64,000 nucleotides of DNA from contig CM043700.1 of assembly GCA_023935145.1 (NCBI GenBank), positions 135,876,828 through 135,940,827 on the forward strand, in the 5' to 3' direction. Position 1 is the stretch's first letter. Each line of letters begins with the position of its first letter. The stretch comes from Bretschneidera sinensis (lineage: Eukaryota; Streptophyta; Magnoliopsida; Brassicales; Akaniaceae). The notes beneath the pieces are model-generated. The model made no database searches and was not told the origin of the DNA. It saw only the letters and a program-made list of their open reading frames with translations. Position numbers and translations under genes: made by a program. This document shows, one piece after another, positions 24,201 to 36,200 of this stretch.

Positions 24201-27200
24201 TATTCTAGGCTATACTTAATTCTAGGCTAGAATTAAGATTGACCCTTATATCAAGGGATTTGCAATATGAAATAACCCTATAGTCTCTCTAATGACAACT
24301 CACGCCAACACCCCCCCTCAAGTTGGTGCATACAGGTCTCTGATGCCCAACTTGTCAAGTGAGTCGTAAAAAATCCTATTGCATACAGCTTTCTTAAGGA
24401 TATCTGCCAGCTAATCTTCGGACTTAATAAAAGGAAATCAAATTATCTTACTCTCAAGATTTTGTTTGATGAAATGTCGATCCACCTCTACATGTTTGGT
24501 TCAGTCATGTTGGACTGGATTGTGTGAAATATCAATAGTAGCCTTGTTATCACAGAATAGGTCCATCTCACAGCTTGGGGAAAAGCTTATTTCTGTCAAC
24601 AGTCTTTTAAGCCAGAGAAGCTCACCAAAACCCTTAGCCATTCCACATAACTCAGCTTCAGCACTTGATAAAGCCACCACATTCTGCTTCTTACTTCTTC
24701 ATGTAACAAGGTTTCCGCCAACAAACATGACTTATCCAGAGGTAGATTTTGTGTCCGATATATTCCCTGCCCAATCTGCATCTGTATATCCATAATCAGG
24801 ACTTCAATCAAGCCCTACTAAGAGTTTAGTTACACATGAGTTTATTTACACATGAGTTTGATGTTAAACATCTTCATAAAATAAAATAGGAGAAGAATAA
24901 ACCCGAAAACACTATAGAGAAGAGTCGTCAATTATTTTGTAAAATCTCCCCCATGTTTCTGTGTTTACAGGCCTATTTATAGAGTTTAGGAACATCTGGA
25001 AACCCTAAAACTCCTAAAACAAAACCCTACATTTATTTCCAAAATAGGAACAGCCGTTTTAATGTTCACTGATGCACGTGTGCGCTCGATCACAGAATGG
25101 TGCGCTCGAGCCTTCTTCTTGCGCGCGCGATCTTGGGCTTGGGTGCTTGAGCACTGTTGCGCTCGATCACAAGTCTCTGTGCTTGATCACACTAGGTAGA
25201 TTCCAGCTTTTCCATATTTGTTTTTTAAACCAGATAATTCCATAATGCTCCATTTTCTCCAAACACCTAGAAAAAACAGAAAACACAGAAAGGAAATAAA
25301 ATAGAATGAAATAACACAAACTAGGAACTTAACAAATGTAATGTTGAAAATCATCTTGACAAGATGCCTAGGTGGTGATCTTCCAAACACCCAAGTCTTG
25401 AATGACTTGTAGAAATAATTTCAGCAATCGAACACAAGAATAGAAAATCAAAGAAAGAAAGAAGACAAGTAATTTGTTGTCGAGGTTCGGCAATGTGCCT
25501 ACGTCCCCGTGAGTTCCTCCGAACTCTCTGCACTATCTCAATGGTTCTTACAAAGTTACAGCAATCCCCTTCAAGAATCCAAGTTCTTGAAGAAACAAGA
25601 AGAGAAGGAAGAAGATGAGAACTCAACAATGTTCTCTAATCTAATCTAGACTCTCTCTATCTTATTACAACCAGCCTCACTACAAGAGTCCCTCTTGTGT
25701 TTATATCTCTCACACAATTCTCTCTTGTGTTTACAATGATCTCACAATGTCACAAAACTCTCTTGTATGTGTGTTTTTGTATCTTGTATTATCTTATGAA
25801 ATGAGGCATTGAGAACTCCTTTTATAGCCTCTTAATTCTTGGACATTCTTGTGAGTCATTATCCTCCCTTTGATTATGTTCTTCCTTTAATCTCAGCCCT
25901 ACATCACTCTCCAAGTGATGTTGTGCGTTTTGGTGTGGTGCACACATGATTGGAGAGGTCTTATGCATGCTGGATCATGTGTGCAGCCATGTGCTGTGTG
26001 CTGCGGCGCTGAAATGGTGTGGTGCAGCACTGAGGCAGGGCTGGAAGCATGGCTTGCTGTGTGCTGCGGTGCTGGTGCTGTGTGCTGCGGCGTGACCTGA
26101 TGCTGCAGCCTCCTGATGTTGTGCGCACACCTCCTGCTTGTGTGCTGAAACTTGCACAGCAGTGTGCCTGACCTTCCCACGCTTAAAACTTAAGCACACA
26201 CATGTGTGCAACCTTTTAACTTGCTGAAATTTCATATTCCACCTTTGGTTTGGATTTTAACCATCCTTAAACCATATTTGGACTTGTTTGAGACTTAGAC
26301 AAATAACAACAATCTCTACCTTTGTCTAAGTGTTCAAAAAACCTGAACTATTGTGCAGAAAGCTTCGGGATCCAAACTCATCTTGAGTCATCAATCAACC
26401 GACTCCAATCCTAAGTAATTCAAGGCAATGATTGAATTTACTTAGAGGTAGAACTTTAGTACCCAAGTCAGTAGGATTTTCTTCCATAGTCTTCTTATCA
26501 ACATGAATGCATGCTTTCGTATCATTTTTCGGAATGTAATGATGCCGAACATCCATATACTTTGTCCCCTCATGGAACACCAGGTTCCTCCACAAGTGCC
26601 CCACACTTTGGCTATCCAAAGATACCATCACCTGCTCTTTTAGGACCTCCTACTCGTCCAACAACCCTTTGTACCCCATAGCCTCCTTTATGGCTTCCAT
26701 AGCCGCTATGCATTCTGCCCCGGTTGTTATGAGTGCTACCATTGGCTACCACTGAGCCTCCTTGTTCCTCAGCAACCACTTCATCCCAAGCCAATGCTTC
26801 TTTTCGGATTACTCACAATTTTGCTGAAAATACTAATTGCCCAAGAAACCCTCAACTGGTTTCTCTCTTTTTCTCGGATGATTCTCCTCATCCTAAGGAT
26901 CTTTTGTACAAGACTGAGATCCTTCCTCTCGAACTTCTCACTGAGTTGAGATGTAAACCTTTCCATCCTCTTCCTACTGTTTCAAACCAACAGCCCATTA
27001 ATGACATAGATGAGGATACTCACCATCTTCTCCACTTTGTGTCCAGGTGAGAAAGTTCTTGTGAAATCTATGTCTTCTTTCCTTATGAACCCATTCGCCA
27101 CCAGCCTAGCCTTGTTCCAGACTTTATCTCTTGGAGGGCACCCTTCTTTGACCTTGTAAGTGCACTTACATTCCACAACTTTTTGCTTTCCTGGAATTTT

Positions 27201-30200
27201 CACCAATTCTCAAAAGTTGTTCTTCCTCAAAGAATCCATTTCTTCCTCCATAGCTAGCTACCACTTTGATGAATCCTTACACTCCATGGCCACCATGTAA
27301 GTTTCTTGTTCACTCATCTCTCCTTCTGTCTAAGGAGCTGCTGCATCCGCAGCATCTGCAAACCCACATCTTGAAGGTGGTCCGACCAGCCTTCTTTCCC
27401 GGTCTCTTATGAGCTGAAAGTCCTTCTGACTTTCTGCAGCATCCTCTTCTTGTTCAGCCTCTTCTTGAGTTTCTTGAGCTTGGCAATCATTCAAGGGCTC
27501 TACCTGGTCCAAACCCTCTTGCTTCCTTTGCTCTACCTGAACAGAATCTCCCTTGATGCTATGCTCAACAATTTCTGAATTGATTTGCTCACTAGCCCCT
27601 GCAGGGTTAGTTTTCTCCAAGTAGGGAAATAATAATTCATTAAAGATAACATCCCTACTTACAATTAGTTTCATGCCCTTCTTTTCTAAGGACCAAAACC
27701 TATATCCCTTAACCCCATCACCATATCCTAGGAACACATATTTTCTAGATCCTGGGCTAATCTTATCCTCCTTTTGGAGTGCATATGCAGCACACCCAAA
27801 AGTCCTAAGGTTGTCCAACTCAGGGGGTTTTCCACTCCACAACTCTTCGGGAGTCTTATGGTATACAATCCTAGAGGGTGATCTATTAATCAAATATGCA
27901 GTTGAAGACACCGCTTCCCCCAAAAAACATTTGAGTAATCCGGATTTATTTAACATGCACCTAACCTTTTCCCTAAGGGTCTTATTCATCCACTCAGCAA
28001 CTCCACTTTTCTGAGGGGTTTCCACAACCGTCCTATGTCTTAGAATGCCATTTAACCTACAGAATTGATCAAGTTCTTGGTTAAAAATTTCTAAGCCATT
28101 ATCGGTTCTTATCCCCTTAACTACTCTACCCATTTGAGTCTCAACCAGCCCTTTCCACACCACTAACTTATTCAGTGCATCTGATTTATTTTTCACCAAA
28201 TAAACCCACACTTTTCTTGAATAATCATCAATTAAAGACAGAAAGTAAATGTTACCTCCCTGTGTTGGTGTCCTTGCTGGTCCCCAAAGGTCCGCATGAA
28301 TGTAGTTAAGAATGTCCTTAGACTTGTGCACTCCGGTGTTGAAGCTGACCCGATGTTGCTGCCCAAGAACACAGCTCTTACAGGAATCCATTTTTTCTAC
28401 TTTGTCACCACCAAGTAGACCTTCCTTGCTAAGCACTTGCAGGCCCTTTTTCGCTCATGTGTCCCAAGCGAGTGTGCCAAAGGGCTGCCTTGTCCAGCTC
28501 AGCCATCAAGCTTGTTGCTTGATCATTGGTTTCTGTTTCTCCGATCATCTCATAAAGTCCATCGTTTCTTGCTGCCTTGATCACTACCAAATATCCCTTG
28601 GCCACCTTGATCTTTCCTCCCTCTATCTTGCATGTATAGCCCATGGAATCCAGCTGCCTCAATGAGATCAAGTTCCTCTTCAAATCTGGAACATACCTCG
28701 CATTTTCCAGCAGCCTTGTGACTCCATCAAACATCCTCAATTGGATGTCTCCAATCCCTCTCACTTGGCAAGAATTATCATTCCCCAATAAGACCCTTTC
28801 ATCATTGATCTTCTTGAAATTCTTGAACCATTCTTTGTGAGGGCTCATATGATGAGTGCACCCGGAATCAAGAATCCACTTTTCACTGCCTTGCCTCCTG
28901 CTCACATCCGAGCACATAACAAGAACATCATCACCTTGCTGTTCTCCCATGGCAATCGAAGCCTCTCCATTGTTGGTATGGCTTCTCCTCTCATCCCACA
29001 TCCTCTTCTTGCAATCTTTCTTGAAATGGCCCTCCTTGTTGCAGTAGAAGCACCTCCTTCCTCCAACCCTTAGTTTAGAGTGTGCTCTCCTATGGCTTTC
29101 TCCTCTACCATTGTCCCGGTAGTAGCCATTGTTACTGCCATTCCGAGCTGCTGGCCTTCCTCTTATGAACAGCCCTTCACCACTTGATGTCTCCTTCATC
29201 TTGGCTTTGAAATCATGTGCTCTTATGGCATTGATCACAATCTCCTTTGTCAAACTATCTCTCCCATACTCAATTGCATTAATCAAATTGTCAAAGCAAT
29301 CTGGAAGTGAATTTAATAAAATGACAGCCAATTGTTCATCCGGAAAAAGAAATGCTACAGCTATTCAAATCTTGAACTAGCTTATTAAAGACATCAAGAT
29401 TATCTTGCAATTCTTTACTAGGGTCCATTTTAAAAGCAAAGATTCTTTTAAGAAGATAAATTTTGTTAGGAAGAGTTTTGGTAAGAAACAATTCATCTAG
29501 TTTCTTCCATATGACAGCCGGATCCTCCGAGTCTCCGCACTCCCTTGTGATACTATCCGGCATGTGCAAGAAAATGGTGCTGTAGGCCATCTTCTTCATC
29601 TCGGTCCACTGGTCCTCCGTGACACTTGTTGAAAAAGCATCATCTTCTCCAATAACCAAGTCCACTTTCTGCTGCATTAGAACCGCCTTAATCTTCCGCT
29701 TCCATAGGGTAAAGTCCCCCTTTCCATCAAACTTCTCCACACAGAAATTTGAAGCCATCTTTTGCGGACAAGATCCCAGATTTGTGCACTAACCACAACT
29801 ACTTTCTTCGACCTTAAGAACACAGATTGAAGATGGATCTTTAACACTGTTCTTTAATCAACCTTCAAGAACACGACAGGATCTTGATCTTTACACCGTT
29901 CTTGAATCACCCAAGAAGTTTGATCTTTGATTCTTGGAGTCTTGGCTCCGTATCTTCTACTTCTTGTTCCGATAACCAGCTGTTGTGCTCTGATACCACT
30001 GTCCAAAGCTCTGATACCACTGTTGGAAATTACCTTGACAAGATGCCCAGGTGGTGATCTTCCAAACACCCAAGTCTTGAATGACTTGTAGAAATAATTT
30101 CAGCAATCGAACACAAGAACAGAAAATCAAAGAAAGAAAGAAGACAAGTAATTTGTTGTCGAGGTTCAGCAATGTGCCTACGTCCCCGTGAGTTCCTCCG

Positions 30201-33200
30201 AACTCTCTGCACTATCTCAATGGTTCTTACAAAGTTACAGCAATCCCCTTCAAGAATCCAAGTTCTTGAAGAAACAAGAAGAGAAGGAAGAAGATGAGAA
30301 CTCAACAATGTTCTCTAATCTAATCTAGACTTTCTCTATCTTATTACAACCAGCCTCACTATAAGAGTCCCTCTTGTGTTTATATTTCTCACACAATTCT
30401 CTCTTGTGTTTACAATGATCTCACAATGTCACAAAACTCTCTTGTATGTGTGTTTTTGTATCTTGTATTATCTTATGAAATGAGGCCTTGAGAACTCCTT
30501 TTATAGCCTCTTAATTCTTGGAAATTCTTGTGAGTCATTATCTTCCCTTTGATCATGTTCTTCCTTTAATCTCAGCCCTACATCACTCTCCAAGTGATGA
30601 TGTGCGTTTTAGTGTGGTGCACACATGATTGGAGAGGTCTTATGCATGTTGGATCATGTGTGCAGCCATGTGCTGTGTGCTGCGGCGCTAAAATGGTGTG
30701 GTGCGGTGCTGAGGCAGGGCTGGAAGCATGGCTTGCTGTGTGCTACGGTGCTGGTGCTGTGTGCTGCGGCGTGACCTGATGCTGCAGCCTCCTGATGCTG
30801 TGCGCACACCTCCTACTTGTGTGCTGAAACTTGCACAGCAGTGTGCTTGACCTTCCCATGCTCAAAACTTAAGCACACACATGTGTGCAACCTTTTAACT
30901 TGCTGAAATTTCATACTCCACCTTTGGTTTAGATTTTAACCATCCTTGAACCATGTTTGGACTTGTTTGAAACTTAGATAAATAACAACATGTAAATTAA
31001 AGGGCTTAAATATGAATATTTAAGCACTTATCACACCCCCAAACTTACATATTGCTAGTGCCTTAGCAATACGAAACTAAAAACTAAATGAAAAACAAAG
31101 AATACAAAGATAAATCCATCTTGCATGGTATCCAAAAATTTAAGTATCACACAAAACCATGATATTCATTTATGAGCAAGCTTAAAAAAATATAAATCCA
31201 TATTCACAATGAACAGGAATTTTAAAATCTAATTACTTACAAGAGGCAGGCTAAGGCATCACAAGTCTGAATCAGTGTAAAGTGAACTAGCACATAAATA
31301 TGAAGCTTCCAAATAGCTCTAATGTGCCATGTCTCCATGTCTCAAGATTCACCGAATTTCTCATCAGAATGAATAACAATGGCATAGTTTTATTTTCTTC
31401 TTTATTTTATTATAAGACTCTGCCATGTTTAGTTCCCTTAAGCTTTCTAATTGACCCATGTAGTGAGTGTTGAGTCAATGACTCCCAAACCAAATGGTTT
31501 TAGGGCATTAGGTGTAAAGACATCCCTACAGAAGTAAACTGAGTCAAAAAGGCAACGAAACTAACTGGTCCTAATGCAACAAAGCAAAATTCCCACCTTT
31601 TGACGTGAACACTCACTGCTTACTGAGGTAAGAGGTCCAGTTACTCAATGGAAAGTTTATCAATGATCATCATAAGCATTTTTCTCATTTTGTGCAAAAA
31701 AAAAAATTTACTTTTTTATGCTAAAGTATCCATCCAACAAGTCATTCGGTTTCAGCTAAGCCATGGAAACATACACATTAAAATCATATGTCATACCCAC
31801 ACAATTATGTGCTAATGTGCTCGTGTCAGATTAGATCAAACATGTGAATTCTTAAATGCCTAAAGTAAGTAGCTAAACTTTAAAACTCTATTATCAGATC
31901 ATATGTTCAAGATTTTAAGCTCACAAATGAAATCACATCACAGTATTTGTTTAGATCAACCAAAATTCCAAAACAACATGAGCATGCATTTATCTTCTCT
32001 TTTAAACCATAATAAATAAATAAAAAACTAGGACAGAGTGTGTGTAGATGTGTCTCCCATACCCCCAAACTTAAATTACACATTGTCCCCAATGTGTGAA
32101 TAACATGGAAAGAGTTGACTTAGGAGATGGAGAACTAGCTGGACTGGCATGGTTTATAGCACACCCCCAAACTTGAAATAATGTACACATTGTCCCTGAA
32201 AAATAAATACTAAAGTAATACTGGAAAACCAAAAGTACGAAAAATAAACAGGAACAAGAAATATGAAAAACAATATAAACATAAATGATATGATGTGGGG
32301 TGCCTCCCATGAGCGCTAAGTTTTACGTTTTCAGCTAGACGGTGCAACCTCTCACTGCTATCCTCCATGTGGTATCGAAGACAAGGCCCTTAAAGCGGGT
32401 GGTAATCGGTCTAGAATGGCCTGGAGCATCGCTTTTTGCCTCTCAAAGCGTGCTTCCAACCTGTCTATTCGTTGATGAACTAGGCACATAGCCTCTCGAT
32501 CCTCCCGTCTAATATCATCTAGCTCATGCTGGAAAGAGGATATCTCATCATATAGGAATTGATACCCCGTATGTCCCATGTTAACATGGTCCTCTTCCCA
32601 AGTCTGGCTAGCTGCTGGTCTATCGGCCTCCCTAGGGTTTTCCTCTACCCTCGCAGCAGCAGGTGCTAGCCCCCGAAGTCTTCTAGGTATGTGTCATTGG
32701 CTTTGGGTCCACTGGTTCTTACCAAAGAATGGATGCTCCCTGACCAGTCCATCTGTGGAGGTCCCCTTAATTCCCTTCTTCTTGAAGATGTAAGTGAGGA
32801 GAAACGGGAATGGGAGCCCCCATGCATTTGCAGTGGTGACTTGGCGTGCATGTACATAGTCCCAAAACATATGAATTTGGCTCCAGATAATCGAAGAGAT
32901 TGAGCACCAATGGCCTCTGTGAAAAGCATACAGGGTCTGGAGGAACTAGTCACGCCTCTGAGTCTTGTGTCCCAATGGGCACATATTGCGCTGCAGAATA
33001 GAATCCACAAGCCAGAGTTATGTAGGCAACTTGGACCGGCTGCCAGCATTGTTATGCATATCTGTATAATTCCCTACACACATGACCTCAATGATAGCTG
33101 AAATAGAGAAGGACTCCGGCTGCTGGTCCAACTGGGTGCCCTCAGTTGGATAGTTGTCATTGCATTTGAGGGCAGCAGCAATATCTGATGAGGTCACATC

Positions 33201-36200
33201 ATATACTTACCTTGAATAGATGAAGACTTGACACCCAACCTACTACATTCAAATGAGAGGTTCTCATAGAACTGTATAATAAATATTGAGTAGGCGGTAG
33301 AGCTGACAGGCTTGAACAAATTTTTCAAACCATGGCGTTTGAACTCTTGAACGACCTATTGAGTTGCTTCGAAAATTTTGAAGTCGCCATCGATGTTAAA
33401 TATGGTCTCAAAAAGGATATCCCGCTGCTCAAAGGTGGGTTAGAAAGTTTGGGCTCGGCTTCCTGAAGTATGGGATGTAGAGGCAATGTTCTTAGGCATT
33501 GTGGAAACAAAGGCAACAGTGGTGCGCTCGATCTCGGTAAGGTGCGATTAATCGCACTATGCTGCTGTGCTCGATCATACTCTTCTTGCACTCGATCACA
33601 CCTCTTGGCAGGTTTGTGAGGACTTTTGTCAAACAGGTAGGGGGCGACTCTGAACCCAAGTGGTGGGCACAATCTTCAAAAGGTTTCCAACCTCCTGTAA
33701 TTTCAATAAAAACAACCATAGGGCACAAGAACAAGTAATATATATAAATTTAATTCTCAAACATAAAACAAAAAACGTAAGGAGAGGTGGAGTGACAGTG
33801 TGTGGGTGTGATGGGCAAAATGGGAGTAAGGGAATACCTGTTAGCTGTGAGTGGGTGTGAATGGTGGCTTGTGGAGGCTAGCACTGGCTGTGTGTGGTGG
33901 CTGGCGGTGCTGTGAGTGCAAGTGTCATATGCGAGTACGGTGCAAAGGGTGAGTGCGAGTGAAATGCAGAGAGTGAAAGTGAGGAAAAAAAATAAGTGAC
34001 CTAAAATAGGCACGTGACTCTCTGTCCCGAGTGCGCTCGATCACACTTGTGCTTAGGTGTGTGTGTATGTGGATGTGCTCGCGAGTTATTGGGCATATGG
34101 CGAGATGGTGCTCGATCGCATTGTGAAGTGCGCTCAATTATAAGGACCGAATGCCACACCTATGTACTGAACCACTAATTTAACTAAGGAAAGAAAGAAA
34201 AATTAAAAAATTAAAAATATGGAAAACAACAAAATTAAAGTGTACCGTACTCAGTGGCTTCAGTACCACTAACCTCAATAAAGACACTTGAGCTACACGT
34301 TTATCAAAGCTTGGACTGCTCAAACCTCTCTACAGTAGCTTCAGTGCTACTCTTTTGGAAAGGAGCACTTAAAGTCCACCAAATGTGGTTCAAGTGCTCT
34401 TGGTGTTGCTGCATATTGGACAGACTGGAGTGCCAAATCTTCATTTCTTGGTAGCAATTTGATTTCAAAATATGGCTTCACTCTGTGTCCATTCATTGTG
34501 AATGTCCGATTGCTGTCGGAACCATGAACCTACAAAGCACCACAGGAGGTTGGAAAATTTGGATGCTTTGGATAGGCCTTAGGGAGGCGCACAGCTTTAA
34601 TGATGTCATCAGTGACATTTTTATATTCTGGCTCAATATCTGATCTTGTGAAACTATGGGTGAGGGTGGTCTCCAATGGATCAATGTGATGGACTTGAAA
34701 AACTTGCTCAAAAACACCTTGCATCATACATACATTAAAACATTCCATATCATCTTGGGATAATTTTAATGCATCAAATATTTTGAATTCTCTCTTCTCA
34801 CCATTTACCTTCATACTTACAATCCCTTTTTTCACACAAATTTTTGTATCAGTAGTTCTCATAAAGGGTCTTCCTAAGATGATGGGCAATGGCAATGGCA
34901 TAGGTGATTCTTCCATATCTAATACAATAAAATCAGCAGGTAAAATAAATTCACCTACCTTTACCAAGACATTCTCAAGAATGCCTATTGGTCTTTTGAT
35001 GCTTTTGTCTGTCAATTGCAAGGTGATGGAAGTTGGTTGAAGCTCCCCCAAACCCAGTGTTTCAAAACAGTGTATAGTAGCAAATTGACACCCGCCCCTA
35101 GATCCAGTAGTGCACGCTAAAAAAGCTGGTCACCTATCCTGCAAGGAATGGTAAAATTACCTGGATCTTTTAGCTTGGGTGGTAGTTTCCTTAACAATAC
35201 CGCACTTACCTCTTTAGTTAAAGCCACCATGCTCTTGAAACTTCCTTTTATTAGTGCAACGATCTTTCAAAAATTTAACATATGCAGGAATTTATTGAAT
35301 TGCATCTAATAAAGGAATGTTAATCTCAACTTTTCTTAAGGTTGCAAAAATATCAAGCAATTTATTTTCTTTCTTTGGCTTTACTAACCTTTGAGGGAAG
35401 GGTGGTGCATTCACCTTCTCCATTTCACTTAACTTGGATATGGATGCTTTATCTGGAGATGCTTGTGCTGGCTTATAAGCTCCTATAATCTTACCATTTC
35501 TGAGAGTTGTAATGGCCTTCAGTTGCTGATGTCCTCCTAGATTAGGTAGTGTTTGGGCTGGAAGTTCACCCTGCTTTTTTCCACTTAGCTCCTTAGCCAA
35601 TTGCCCCACTTGGACTTCCAGTCTTTGAGTAACTTGCTCATGCTTTGCATTTGTTTGTCTTTGCTCAATCCAAAATTGTCTTTCATCTTCCATAAACTAA
35701 TCTTGTGAAGTCATTAGTTGTTGTTGTTGAGCTGCCAATTGCGTTACAATACTCTCAAGGTCACTCTTCTTTGACTCCTGAACTGGTTGGGCTGCTTGTT
35801 AGGTGTTCCTTTGCTACCTTTGAAGGTTCAGGGCATTCTGATTGTTATTCTATGAGAAGTTGGGGTGGTTTTGCCACCCTGGATTATAGGTATTGGCATA
35901 TAGATTGTTCTTAGGAGGATAATTGTTCTGTCCCAGATAGTTCGCTTGCTCTTGATCTACAGATGAATACAAAGGACAATTCTCAGTATTATGATCAAAA
36001 TGAGAACATATAGCATATACCTAGAGTTGTGTAGCTTGTGGACTAGACAGGATGTTCTGAGCAGTCATGGATTTTACAAGCATATATAGCTTTCTTTCCA
36101 CAACAGCCATCTGATTTGGAGAGCCATGATTTAAGGTCACTTCATACATACCCTTGCTCTTAACTCTTTGTCTCCCTCTGGATGAGAATTGTTGGGTGTG

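Larger units (their letters stand above)
25342..30990 (-). mobile_element. Copia-2: near-full-length Ty1/copia element
   Basis: LTRs 25342-26311 (3') and 30021-30990 (5') are both exactly 970 bp and differ by about 30 substitutions on a hand count. The target duplication TGTAA is at 25337-25341 and 30991-30995. Beside the 5' LTR the minus strand reads G then TGGTATCAGAGC, a perfect tRNA-iMet primer site. The polypurine tract AAAGGTAGAGAT abuts the 3' LTR. It sits inside the left LTR of the Athila-like element. It carries gag, protease, integrase and damaged RT/RNase H. Confidence 0.95.

Noticed and set aside
25899..26235. His/Ala/Cys-rich open frames on both strands
   Set aside because: Within the Copia-2 LTR, caused by GTGCTG repeats; repeated in the other LTR.
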